From: Paenibacillus sp. FSL K6-3182
GTDB lineage: Bacteria > Bacillota > Bacilli > Paenibacillales > Paenibacillaceae
DNA length: 64,000 bases
Reading direction: 5' to 3'
Assembly (NCBI RefSeq): GCF_037976325.1
Contig: NZ_CP150265.1
Span: 5,965,001 to 6,029,000, forward strand
How positions within the stretch are numbered: the stretch's first letter is position 1; each line of letters begins with the position of its first letter. Positions 15,445 through 23,972 of the stretch are shown here, piece after piece. A program made the translations under genes and the position numbers. The notes under the pieces were generated by a model. The model had not been told where the DNA came from. It did no database searches and saw only the letters and a program-made list of their open reading frames with translations.

Positions 15445-16455
15445 CTATGATGAATAGGACTTGGTTGACTCCCGTACAATTAAATGATGTGGAAGCTTTT
15501 CTCTGAGCACTTCAACTTTCCCCGTTGTAATCAGCTCATGCAGCTTCTCAACGGATCGATACCCAATATCATAGGTTGGCTGGTCTATCGTCGTTAGCTT
15601 AGGTATAAACATATGAGCCATTCGGATATTGTCAAAACCTACGACAGACATTTGCTCAGGTACGGATTTGCCATTGTCGCGCAAATATGAAATCGCACCC
15701 ATCGCGAATTCATCCGAAGCTGCAAAAACGGCCGTCAAATCGGGACAACGAGTGAACAGTCGTTCAGCTGCATCATAAGCATGCTCAAATCGATGTATAG
15801 CAAATTCAATGCAATTCTCGTTTTCTGAGAGGTTATATTCCTGAAGCACCTTCTTAAAGCCCGTATATCGCGGCTCACCGGAGATTGTGATTCCTAAAGG
15901 AAAACCAATCATACCTATGCGGCAATGTCCTGCTTCAATTAAATGTTTGACCGCATCATACGCACCCTGCTCATCATCAATATCAACAGAAGGAATATCA
16001 TACTCCGGAGCATTGGTAGAAGCTAGAACGAATGGCAGACGATAGCGCTGCATCTCCTCGTAATATTCTTCATGCAATGAATCACTTGTAAATATGATGC
16101 CATCTACCTGCTTCTCAAAAAAGCTTTGCACATAAGCGATCGTCCGCTGCTTGTCGCGGTCTGTATTACAGATCATCAGACTATGGTTCAGCATAACAGC
16201 CGCATCCTGCATTCCGCGTATTAAGCCGGCATAATACGGATTTTCTATATCCGGAATCATAACGCCAAGCGTGTCTGATTTTTTGTAAATCAAACCTCTG
16301 GCAAATCCATTCGGCTGGTATTGAAGTTCCTCAATAGCTTCCAGCACCTTGATACGTTTCTCTTCCACTACGGTTTCCGGCGCATTCATGACCCGGGATA
16401 CGGTGCTTATGGACACGTTAGCGTATTTTGCTACATCGCGTATAGTCGATTTCAT
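15445..16455 (-). CDS. LacI-family transcriptional regulator of the alpha-glucoside operon
   Basis: A 336-residue LacI/GalR repressor. The N-terminal helix-turn-helix is TIRDVAKYANVSISTVSRVM with the hinge helix near residues 50-56. The periplasmic-binding-protein-like effector domain starts at DTLGVMIPDIENPYYAGLI and ends with VVGFDN...LTTIDQP. ATG at 16455 is the family-typical start (MKSTIRDVA) and has AAAGG upstream; the in-frame extension to 16527 is not conserved in type. It lies directly upstream of the binding-protein gene on the same strand. Palindromes sharing GAAAAGCTTTTC lie before both genes, so autoregulation plus operon control is the simplest reading. The inducer is probably an alpha-glucoside. 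Confidence 0.9.
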   Translation of the reverse strand: MKSTIRDVAKYANVSISTVSRVMNAPETVVEEKRIKVLEAIEELQYQPNGFARGLIYKKSDTLGVMIPDIENPYYAGLIRGMQDAAVMLNHSLMICNTDRDKQRTIAYVQSFFEKQVDGIIFTSDSLHEEYYEEMQRYRLPFVLASTNAPEYDIPSVDIDDEQGAYDAVKHLIEAGHCRIGMIGFPLGITISGEPRYTGFKKVLQEYNLSENENCIEFAIHRFEHAYDAAERLFTRCPDLTAVFAASDEFAMGAISYLRDNGKSVPEQMSVVGFDNIRMAHMFIPKLTTIDQPTYDIGYRSVEKLHELITTGKVEVLREKLPHHLIVRESTKSYSS

Positions 16456-16512
16456 AATGGCACGCCTTTCTTGATGAGTAAGAATGATGTAACATGCGCT
16501 AGTTTGAATTTT

Positions 16513-16518
16513 ATTATA
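16513..16518 (-). promoter_or_regulatory. -10 element of the lacI-type gene
   Basis: A consensus TATAAT on the minus strand lies 57 bp upstream of the start codon. No strong -35 is evident at 17 bp. Confidence 0.4.
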
Positions 16519-16551
16519 ATGAGTCATGTTTCACATTTATGAAAGTGCTTA

Positions 16552-16579
16552 CTGAAAAGCTTTTCTGAAAACCTTTTCA
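16552..16579. promoter_or_regulatory. tandem operators upstream of the lacI-type gene
   Basis: Two adjacent palindromes, CTGAAAAGCTTTTCTG (16552-16567) and TGAAAACCTTTTCA (16566-16579), share the half site TGAAAA with the 20-bp palindrome before the binding-protein gene. The rest of the 407-bp gap 16456-16862 shows no gene. Confidence 0.65.
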
Positions 16580-16807
16580 AACGTAGTATAACTCCCTTTT
16601 ACGCATAAATCAACCAAAAAATTTTCAAGTTTGTCCATCTTATTTTATGCCAATAGTTGCACAACTTTAGATAAGGCTGCTCCCGAGCTTAACGGTATTT
16701 TCTACTAATGAAAATAATAACGTGGCCATTGAGGCTTCATATCTGTATATTGTGAGCAAATGAAATGACATCTAGACTTGAGAATTTTATTCGGTTCTCC
16801 ATATAGA

Positions 16808-16852
16808 CAAAAAAAGCGTCAATCAGCGAGACTATCCTCACTAATTGACGCT
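16808..16852 (-). terminator. terminator after the ABC-F gene
   Basis: On the minus strand AGCGTCAATTAG pairs with CTGATTGACGCT around a partly paired loop, followed by seven T. Confidence 0.85.
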
Positions 16853-16862
16853 CTATAGTAAA

Positions 16863-18482
16863 TTAAACAGCGTACATACGTTCACGAAGCGCTTTAACCT
16901 CAGCACTTTCAAGGTACTCGTCATAAGTCATCATCCGGTCGATTACACCGTTCGGCGTAATTTCAACGATGCGGTTAGCGATCGTTTGTACGAACTGATG
17001 GTCATGCGAAGTGAACAAAATCGTACAATCCGTATCTGTCAGACCATTATTCAAAGCCGTAATGGATTCAAGATCCAAGTGATTCGTTGGCTCATCCAAA
17101 ATAAATACGTTCGCGCCCTCAAGCATCATCTTGGAGAGCATGCAGCGAACTTTCTCGCCTCCGGACAACACGCTTGCTTTCTTCATTGCATCATCGCCCG
17201 AGAAGAGCATACGGCCAAGGAATCCGCGAATAAAGGTTTCATCCGGATCTTTTGAATATTGACGAAGCCATTCCACAAGGTTCAAATCAACACCATCAAA
17301 ATATGGTGAGTTGTCTTTCGGGAAATAAGCCTGCGATGTTGTTACACCCCATGAGTAGCTGCCAGCATCTGCTTCAACTTCACCAACAAGCAATTGGAAA
17401 AGCAAAGTCTTAGGCAAGCTGTTCGGTCCAACAAATGCAACTTTATCGCCTTTATTAAGAGCGATCGTCAGATTGTCGATCACTTTCTCGCCGTCGATCG
17501 TTTTGGTCAAGCCATCAACAAGCAGGAGCTGCTTGCCCGCTTCACGCTCACCTTTGAAGAGGATAAACGGATATTTACGGTTAGATGGACGAATATCATC
17601 AAGCGAAATTTTCTCAAGAAGCTTCTGTCTCGAAGTTGCTTGTTTCGCTTTCGATTTGTTCGCACTAAAGCGTTGAATAAACGCCTGCAATTCCTTGATC
17701 TTATCTTCCTTCTTCTTGTTCTCACCGCGCATCAACTGCAAAGCAAGTTGGCTTGATTCGTACCAGAAGTCATAGTTGCCGACATACATTTGGATTTTAC
17801 CAAAGTCGATATCCGCAATATGTGTACATACCGTATTCAGGAAGTGCCTGTCATGGCTGACTACGACAACAGTTCCTTGGTAATCGGCAAGGAAATCTTC
17901 CAACCAGCGAATGGACTCAATGTCCAAGTGGTTGGTAGGCTCATCGAGCAATAGAATGTTCGGTGTGCCAAACAATGCTTGAGCCAGCAATACGCGGACT
18001 TTCTCATTGCCGCTTAGCTCAGCCATTTTCTTATCATGCAGGTCAGGAGTAATACCAAGTCCATTTAGCATCTCTGCTGCTTCAGACTCAGCTTCCCAGC
18101 CGTTCATGTCTGCGAAGTCAGCTTCAAGCTCACCTGCACGCATGCCGTCTTCATCAGTGAAGTCTGCTTTTGCATACAAAGCGTCCTTCTCCTTCATTAC
18201 TTCATAAAGACGCTTGTGACCCATCATTACCGTCTCAAGTACAACGGACTCGTCATATTCATAATGGTTCTGCTTTAGAACGGCTAGCCGTTCACCCGGC
18301 GTTATATGCACTTCTCCGTGCGATTGCTCAACTTCACCGGATAATATTTTCAAAAAGGTCGATTTACCCGCGCCGTTAGCGCCGATCAAGCCATAACAGT
18401 TGCCTGGCGTGAACTTAATGCTAACATCTTCAAAAAGCGCCCGCTTCCCGTAACGGAGCGTTATGCCACTTGTACTAATCAT
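16863..18482 (-). CDS. ABC-F family ATPase (YkpA/YbiT type)
   Basis: A soluble 540-residue protein with two ABC ATPase modules and no membrane segments. Such ABC-F proteins act at the ribosomal E site or in translation quality control. Module 1 has Walker A GANGAGKST near residue 37, LSGNEKVR, and LLLDEPTNHLD; a charged coiled linker (about 245-300) follows; module 2 has LSGGEKVR and FILDEPTNHLD. The second P-loop reads GPNSLPKT, lacking the usual glycine before Lys. ATG at 18482 gives the family-typical MISTSGITLRYGKRALFEDV; a GTG seven codons upstream is possible but non-conserved. Resistance function is not implied by sequence alone. Confidence 0.88.
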   Translation of the reverse strand: MISTSGITLRYGKRALFEDVSIKFTPGNCYGLIGANGAGKSTFLKILSGEVEQSHGEVHITPGERLAVLKQNHYEYDESVVLETVMMGHKRLYEVMKEKDALYAKADFTDEDGMRAGELEADFADMNGWEAESEAAEMLNGLGITPDLHDKKMAELSGNEKVRVLLAQALFGTPNILLLDEPTNHLDIESIRWLEDFLADYQGTVVVVSHDRHFLNTVCTHIADIDFGKIQMYVGNYDFWYESSQLALQLMRGENKKKEDKIKELQAFIQRFSANKSKAKQATSRQKLLEKISLDDIRPSNRKYPFILFKGEREAGKQLLLVDGLTKTIDGEKVIDNLTIALNKGDKVAFVGPNSLPKTLLFQLLVGEVEADAGSYSWGVTTSQAYFPKDNSPYFDGVDLNLVEWLRQYSKDPDETFIRGFLGRMLFSGDDAMKKASVLSGGEKVRCMLSKMMLEGANVFILDEPTNHLDLESITALNNGLTDTDCTILFTSHDHQFVQTIANRIVEITPNGVIDRMMTYDEYLESAEVKALRERMYAV

Positions 18483-18633
18483 TCGTTTAATCCCGTCCTT
18501 CACTACAAAATCACTTTATCTTGATCTATTATACCACAGTATGCAAGGAAACCGAACCTTCTTTTGCCTTTGCCTTAGCATTTGGATAGACAATCCAGCA
18601 ACGAGGATTACTTTTAATTCATCGATCTCACGA

Positions 18634-18692
18634 TAAAAAAACCTTCCTCCATGCGACTTTGATACAGTTGTCGCATTAAGGAAGGTTTTTAT
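18634..18692 (-). terminator. terminator after the Gfo/Idh/MocA gene
   Basis: AAAAACCTTCC...AATGCGAC and GTCGCAT...GGAAGGTTTTTTT form a long interrupted stem; on the minus strand it ends in seven T. Confidence 0.8.
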
Positions 18693-18730
18693 CAATACAC
18701 TATGAAGCAGTGATGTCTTTTTTTAAAAGA

Positions 18731-19798
18731 TTAATCCCACTTCAGCTTAACTTCATTGCCCGTGCGGGATGATTCATATATTGCGTCAAGAATACGGTTA
18801 TTTGTGTAGCCCGAAAGTGCAGACGTAATCGGCTGCCTGCCTTCGCGAATGCAATCGACAAAATGGCGGCTCATTAGAATCCGATCCTCTTCGCCCTCTA
18901 GCGGATTGATGTCGCTTTCAACGACTTCATTGTTCTCATGCGTAACATACTTCCCATTATTGCCAATGATCGCTACGCCGCCCTCTGTTCCCATCAAATG
19001 AATGAACGGGTCTTCCGGCAGGAAGGCTGAATGTGCTGCCCAGCTTACCTCAAGCGACAAGGTTGCTCCATTATCAAGTTTAATAAGCGCCGAGGCAAGG
19101 TCCTCAACGTCATAGTACCCGTCCCAATTTGGCGTACCCCATGTTCCTGTACCAAGACGGTTAGGACCAAATTCTGCATAAGTCGAGCCGTATACGGAAA
19201 CAGGCTTCGGATTGCCCATGAGATAAAGCGAAAGATCGAGCATATGAACTCCGATGTCAATAAGCGGGCCGCCGCCTGCTTGGTCTTTGCGAGTGAACCA
19301 TGAGCCCCAGCCGGGAATGCCCTTTTTGCGGAACCAGCCTGCTTTTGCATTATAGATATGGCCTACATCGCCGTTATCAATTCGCTGCTTAAGTGCGCGG
19401 CTTAGTCCAGTCCAGCGCATTTGATGCGACATCATTAGTATTTTACCTGATTTCTCAGCTTCCTCTACGATTAGCCGCGCTGCTTCGGAATCAATGGCCA
19501 TCGGTTTCTCCAGTAGAACATGCTTGCCTTGCTTTAGTGCTTCAATAGCAAGCTCGGCATGAAATTGGTTAGGCACACCAATAACAACTGCATCGATCGA
19601 TGAGTCTTCAAGCAGCGATTGCGGACTTGGATGAACCGTTTCAATACCGTACTCAGCAGCACGCTGCTCAGCAAGCGGAAGGTAAGCGTCCGTTACAGCA
19701 ACAACATCGATACCTTCGACTTTATTGAATGTCTGCATATGTATACTACCGATTGCACCTGCACCGATAACGCCTAGACGAATGTTTGCATGAATCAT
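18731..19798 (-). CDS. Gfo/Idh/MocA family oxidoreductase
   Basis: A 355-residue NAD(P)-dependent sugar or inositol dehydrogenase. The N-terminal Rossmann fold begins LGVIGAGAIGSIHMQTF (dinucleotide GxGxxG at 12-17), followed by the family EKPMA motif near residue 96 and a DIGVHMLDL segment near 180 carrying the catalytic-type histidine of the C-terminal domain. ATG at 19798 follows AAGGAGG. It is a single gene. A stem-loop repeat like those in the sugar operon and a separate 19-bp inverted repeat lie just upstream. The substrate cannot be predicted. Confidence 0.88.
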   Translation of the reverse strand: MIHANIRLGVIGAGAIGSIHMQTFNKVEGIDVVAVTDAYLPLAEQRAAEYGIETVHPSPQSLLEDSSIDAVVIGVPNQFHAELAIEALKQGKHVLLEKPMAIDSEAARLIVEEAEKSGKILMMSHQMRWTGLSRALKQRIDNGDVGHIYNAKAGWFRKKGIPGWGSWFTRKDQAGGGPLIDIGVHMLDLSLYLMGNPKPVSVYGSTYAEFGPNRLGTGTWGTPNWDGYYDVEDLASALIKLDNGATLSLEVSWAAHSAFLPEDPFIHLMGTEGGVAIIGNNGKYVTHENNEVVESDINPLEGEEDRILMSRHFVDCIREGRQPITSALSGYTNNRILDAIYESSRTGNEVKLKWD

Positions 19799-19825
19799 TC
19801 CTTGCTCCTCCTTATAGGTACCTTG

Positions 19826-19867
19826 CTTCGTAAGATAAGCTTAGATTTGCGCAAGCAAACCTAAGCT
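19826..19867. repeat. third copy of the dispersed stem-loop repeat
   Basis: CTTCGTAAG (19826-19834) followed by the hairpin AGCTTAGATTTGC-GCAA-GCAAACCTAAGCT (12 of 13 pairs) resembles 13633-13668. It lies 28 bp upstream of the Gfo/Idh/MocA start, in its leader. Confidence 0.6.
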
Positions 19868-19893
19868 CCCTAAAATTATTCCACTATGCATAC

Positions 19894-19912
19894 TTATACT
19901 TAGCAAGTATAA
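19894..19912. promoter_or_regulatory. inverted repeat upstream of the Gfo/Idh/MocA gene
   Basis: TTATACTT-AGC-AAGTATAA is a perfect 8-bp inverted repeat about 95 bp upstream of the start codon. It could be an operator overlapping the promoter; no partner regulator gene is adjacent. Confidence 0.35.
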
Positions 19913-19967
19913 CGGTTTCGTTTACCGTCGTCATTGCTCGAATTTGGCAAACCTTTGTCCTCGTTTG

Positions 19968-21074
19968 TTATTTCCCGGACATACGCCATGTCTCGCCATG
20001 CGGCAGAACTAGAATTCGCTCGTCAGAAATACATCGTTTTCTGCGTTCAGCCTCCAAGCGATCGAGCGCTTCACGAGGCGTATCATCCGCAAGCTTAAAC
20101 GCACCATAGTGCATAGGAATAAACCACTTGGCATCCAAATCATCGAAGGCTTGGAGCGCTTGCTCCGGCGTAATATGCTGCGGCGCCATGAACCATTCCG
20201 GTTCATACGCTCCAATCGGCAATAACGCTACATCAACCGGGAAGCGGCGGCCGATCTCCTTGAAGCCTTGAAAATAACCGCTGTCCCCCGCGAAATAAAT
20301 AGTCGGAAAATCAGATATGACTGGCCGCTCGACGGAAGCTGTACCGCTAAAAAACGGACAACTCCGAGCAGCTGCCGGCTCGGACGCGCTTGCGATTTGC
20401 GCTCGCGACTCTGCAGCTGATTCCATTCCGTCACCGGCCTCAAAAGTATCACGAACATGGCTTACAAGCTTCTCGCTGCGTGATGCTGGACGCTCAATGA
20501 CAAAGCCTCCCCAATGCGAGCTATTCGTATCCCATGGATTTCGGCGAGTCGAATGCTGTGATGGCACAAAAGTGAATTTCACGCCGTTATACATAACGGA
20601 TTCCCACCAGTGCAGCTCCTTAATTCTAAGAAAGCCCTTCTTGCGAAGCTTGGCACCTAGTCCTGCAGGCACAAGCAATTGTCTAGCGCCAACCAGTCTG
20701 CGCAGCGAATTTATATTTAAATGATCATAATGAGAATGCGATATAAGCACGATATCAATAGGCGGAACGTCCTCTACCTTGATACCCGGCGCTGAAAGTC
20801 TTTTTTGAAATGCCATTTGAGTCGACCACACAGGGTCTGTAATAATGTTCAATCCGCCGAACTGAATAAAAAAAGTGGAATGCCCTACCCAAGTAATAGA
20901 AGGCCATTTTCGGTTATTCTCCAAGTATGCGATGTCAGGTTCAACATTCGGAACGGTGAATGAATAATCTTTCATTCTCAGCTTGCGAATGCGTTCCTGA
21001 CGCCATCTTTTGAACTGCTTCATTGAAGTGTGCTGCTCGATAGGATCTATATTAGCAAATCGTTTTAACTTCAA
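19968..21074 (-). CDS. metallo-beta-lactamase-fold hydrolase (UlaG/NAPE-PLD-like) with a central insert
   Basis: A 368-residue MBL-fold protein. WVGHSTFFIQFGGLNIITDP begins the fold and HSHYDHLN provides the HxHxDH zinc motif; later GDSGYF and HYGAF supply the Asp and His ligands. This arrangement fits the lactonase/phospholipase-D-like subgroup. Between them (about residues 195-250) is an Ala/Ser/Glu-rich stretch that looks like a low-complexity insertion. The TTG at 21074 is preferred because AGGAGG lies nine bases upstream; the ATG at 21095 precedes that site and would put it inside the gene. Hydrophilic, no signal peptide, so cytoplasmic. Substrate unknown. Confidence 0.85.
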   Translation of the reverse strand: MKLKRFANIDPIEQHTSMKQFKRWRQERIRKLRMKDYSFTVPNVEPDIAYLENNRKWPSITWVGHSTFFIQFGGLNIITDPVWSTQMAFQKRLSAPGIKVEDVPPIDIVLISHSHYDHLNINSLRRLVGARQLLVPAGLGAKLRKKGFLRIKELHWWESVMYNGVKFTFVPSQHSTRRNPWDTNSSHWGGFVIERPASRSEKLVSHVRDTFEAGDGMESAAESRAQIASASEPAAARSCPFFSGTASVERPVISDFPTIYFAGDSGYFQGFKEIGRRFPVDVALLPIGAYEPEWFMAPQHITPEQALQAFDDLDAKWFIPMHYGAFKLADDTPREALDRLEAERRKRCISDERILVLPHGETWRMSGK

Positions 21075-21362
21075 CCGTCCATCCCTCCTTCGCATTCATT
21101 TCTTGTTTTATTAAGATACCAAGCCAGCGGTACTCAATGCAAATATGTTATTTATGCGAAATCATCCACGCACTCGTATGACAGTCTATCCAGAAATGTG
21201 AATTAGAGACAATCTCTCGTTTCATCGTTCGCATCCTAACATAAAATCAGTTACACTTGGTTATAAAGCATTTACACATAAGATTACGCTTTCGACGCAG
21301 CATTTGTTACATAAATGAAGCAGATGAGCGTCTAAATATCAATTAGCCCAGGAGGTTTCCTT

Positions 21363-22517
21363 ATGAAACTAATTTCAATAGAACCAACGCCGAGTCCCAA
21401 TTCCATGAAGCTGAACGTCGATGAGATGCTCCCTCGCGGACGCAGACTCACCTACAAAACGAGTGAAGCAAGCGACGCTCCTGAGCTGCTTCAGCAGCTT
21501 TTGCAAATAAACGGAGTGAAAAGCTTATTCCGTACAGCTGACTTTATTGCGCTTGACCGCAAGCCTGGAGCAGATTGGGCAGCTATACTCGCTGAAGCAG
21601 GACAATTGCTGCAGAAGGTTGCTGATGGCGACAACGGCGAGAGCAGCGGGAAAGGACCTTCAACTAGCTTTGGCGAAGCGCAGGTGCTCGTTCAAATGTA
21701 TCGCGGCATTCCGATGCAGGTGCGCGTAAGAATGGGAGACATAGAGGCACGTTCAGCGCTACCGCCACAGTTTGGCGAGGCGGTTAACCTTGCCGCTGGC
21801 TCTGGCATGATTCGCGAGCGCAAGCTGGAGGTGTTTGGCGTTCGCTACGGAGAGCCTGAGGAAATTGCAGCTGAAATTGTACGCGAGCTGGAAGCTTCCT
21901 ATTCGAGTGAGAGATTGGACACTCTTGTGCAAGCAGCTATTGAGCAAGGGAATGCTGGTGCTGAAGGAGAAGCTCCAGCTGTCGTAAGGCCAGCTCCGCT
22001 AACTTTTGAACAAGCGCAAGAGCAGTTCGCCTCACCGGATTGGCAGGTTCGTTACGCAGCATTGGAGAGATACGTTTCCGCTATAGAAGGTTTGCCTCTG
22101 CTTGCACAAGCGATAAAGGATGAGAACACATCCATTCGTCGTCTTGCCGTTATCTATCTTGGCGATCTGCGAGCGCCTGAAGCGCTGCCGTATTTGTTTA
22201 TGGCGCTGCGTGATTCCTCAACTTCCGTTAGAAGGACGGCTGGCGACACGCTGTCTGATCTTGGTGATCCCGCTGCGGTTGGACCGATGATTGAATCGCT
22301 CCGTGACAAAAACAAGCTTGTCCGCTGGCGCGCGGCACGCTTCCTCTATGAAGCAGGAGATGAATCTGCGATCGATGCGCTGCGCGAAGCTGCTAACGAT
22401 AATGAATTTGAAATTCAGCTTCAAGCCAAAATGGCGCTTGAACGTATTGAACGCGGTGAAGAAGCAGCCGGCTCTGTATGGCAGCAAATGACCGCGGCGA
22501 GAAAAAATGAGCAATAA
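21363..22517 (+). CDS. NifU-N plus HEAT-repeat protein (conserved virulence factor C family)
   Basis: A 384-residue cytoplasmic protein. Residues 1-85 resemble the NifU/Nfu N-terminal fold (EPTPSPNSMKL, INGVKSLFRTADFIALDRKP), without an Fe-S-binding CxxC. A middle region of about 120 residues follows. The C-terminal part (from about 220) consists of HEAT/PBS-type helical repeats such as VRYAALERYV, SIRRLAVIYLGDL, SVRRTAGDTLSDLGD and VRWRAARFLYEAGD. This domain order matches proteins annotated as CvfC in Staphylococcus; the molecular role is unsettled. ATG at 21363 has AGGAGG six bases upstream. The gene stands alone and is convergent with the transglutaminase gene. Confidence 0.82.
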   Translation: MKLISIEPTPSPNSMKLNVDEMLPRGRRLTYKTSEASDAPELLQQLLQINGVKSLFRTADFIALDRKPGADWAAILAEAGQLLQKVADGDNGESSGKGPSTSFGEAQVLVQMYRGIPMQVRVRMGDIEARSALPPQFGEAVNLAAGSGMIRERKLEVFGVRYGEPEEIAAEIVRELEASYSSERLDTLVQAAIEQGNAGAEGEAPAVVRPAPLTFEQAQEQFASPDWQVRYAALERYVSAIEGLPLLAQAIKDENTSIRRLAVIYLGDLRAPEALPYLFMALRDSSTSVRRTAGDTLSDLGDPAAVGPMIESLRDKNKLVRWRAARFLYEAGDESAIDALREAANDNEFEIQLQAKMALERIERGEEAAGSVWQQMTAARKNEQ

Positions 22518-22527
22518 TTGATTTACT

Positions 22528-22571
22528 CCAATAGGAAAGGGGGTGCAGAGATGCACCCCCTTTCCTATTGG
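22528..22571. terminator. long hairpin after the HEAT-repeat gene
   Basis: A perfect 20-bp stem around a GAGA loop (CCAATAGGAAAGGGGGTGCA and its complement). There is no T run on either side, so termination would be atypical. Confidence 0.55.
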
Positions 22572-22577
22572 AACAAA

Positions 22578-22603
22578 ATGAGGTGCAGCCCACTGCACCT
22601 CAT
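22578..22603. terminator. second hairpin between convergent genes
   Basis: ATGAGGTGCAG pairs with CTGCACCTCAT around CCCA, directly after the transglutaminase stop codon on the minus strand and six bases from the first hairpin. The GGTGCA core is shared by both hairpins. Confidence 0.5.
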
Positions 22604-22607
22604 CCTA

Positions 22608-23792
22608 TTATTTCGTATATTCCAGCTGAAGATTAACAAGAAGTGATTGATCGCCAGCATAAGGCTCATAGCTTGCCCGATAACCGACTGCTACGTTTAT
22701 ACGTTTGAAGGCAGCCTTTAAAGCTGCTGGGAATTGATCACCTTGCTCATATCTGAATGACAAGCTCCCTGCCTTGGAATCAAGCGCCGATTGTATAACT
22801 TGATTCAGCTGCGCTGAGCTTGATACCGTATATTCTGGTTCTAGCCAGTGCAAGCCAAGTGCGATCTTCAGCCTGCTGAAGCGGCTGCGCTCCGCCTTTC
22901 CCCCTTGCTTCTCCAGCTCACGAATCGTATCCGCATAGGAGACGTTTGCAGCAGGATAAGTTCTAGTCCACTGGTGATCAACGCGCAGTTCCTCATCCGT
23001 TCTCAAATAATAGTTATAACGAATCGTACTCTCGCTTGGCGAAACTTTTTGTGCCGTGATTTGGCTGCCTGCTGATGCTGCTGCGACCGGATCATCCCAG
23101 GTTAGATCCAAATGGTACCAAACACCGTCTACCTGCACCATATTCCATGCATGCTCGCCCGTATTCACAGTACCCTCTGCGATTAAAACTGTCAGTCCCG
23201 CTTGTTTCAGCATTTTATAGCCTAGCAATGAGTATCCTTGACACACGGTTTCTCCGAGTGTCACCGCATCATAAGCAGTGTAATGCTTCAATGTTTTATC
23301 ATACTCCACATTGCTGACGACCCAGTCGTGAATGGCTTTTATTTTCTCATGCTCATTCATACCCGGCTCTATTATAGATTGGAGCGCTTTTGCAACGGTG
23401 CGATCTACAACTGCCGTTTGTTCCAGTGTCTCGCGGTATCTGGCTTCCAGAGCAACCGTCGATTTATTTCCCCAGCTGCGAATGGTGTAGATGTAGGATT
23501 CAAGAATGTAGGCTGAATAATCATCATGCTTTAAAGCAGCACGAATGACCTCTGTCATTTTCTTCGATAGTTCCTGCTTGTCCCCCGTGTATGTCACTGA
23601 AAACCGCTCGGACCTGGCTTTAAAATGTTTAGCAAGCTCGAGCTCCAAGCGCTCTATCTTATTCGTTTCATCCAAGGCGGCCACCTCCTCCGACTCTGCT
23701 GCCGCCGGAAATAAATCCAGCTTGAGGTCAAGACAAAATGCAGCTACTACGATAACGACAACCACCAACAATTTAGAAGCTACTCTACGCAT
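22608..23792 (-). CDS. exported transglutaminase-like cysteine protein
   Basis: A 394-residue protein with an N-terminal signal peptide or membrane anchor (MRRVASKLLVVVVIVVAAF). A helical region follows, then a transglutaminase-core domain. The catalytic triad is seen as Cys in GETVCQGYSLLGYKML, His in GEHAWNMVQVDG and Asp in HLDLTWDDP. Such domains in Bacillota act as wall-associated proteases or crosslinkers; the substrate is not evident. ATG at 23792 has AAGGAGG six bases upstream; an in-frame extension to 23906 lacks any site. It appears monocistronic and faces the HEAT-repeat gene across paired hairpins. Confidence 0.85.
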   Translation of the reverse strand: MRRVASKLLVVVVIVVAAFCLDLKLDLFPAAAESEEVAALDETNKIERLELELAKHFKARSERFSVTYTGDKQELSKKMTEVIRAALKHDDYSAYILESYIYTIRSWGNKSTVALEARYRETLEQTAVVDRTVAKALQSIIEPGMNEHEKIKAIHDWVVSNVEYDKTLKHYTAYDAVTLGETVCQGYSLLGYKMLKQAGLTVLIAEGTVNTGEHAWNMVQVDGVWYHLDLTWDDPVAAASAGSQITAQKVSPSESTIRYNYYLRTDEELRVDHQWTRTYPAANVSYADTIRELEKQGGKAERSRFSRLKIALGLHWLEPEYTVSSSAQLNQVIQSALDSKAGSLSFRYEQGDQFPAALKAAFKRINVAVGYRASYEPYAGDQSLLVNLQLEYTK

Positions 23793-23972
23793 TCGAACCT
23801 CCTTAACAATAAGTGAAAGAAAGCAACCATTTATCGGAAACTTCTTCACATTTATATTTTCAACTATAAGGGATGCCCGCTTATAAGCTAGCAGCCTTGT
23901 AATCAAACTGTAATATTTCTCTCATCTTGGTTTCATCTTATGCTTATATAATAAATTCATGACCCCCCTTTA

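Noticed and set aside
22528..22603. Tandem hairpins as a riboswitch
   Set aside because: They lie between the ends of convergent genes, not in a leader, and show no known aptamer pattern.
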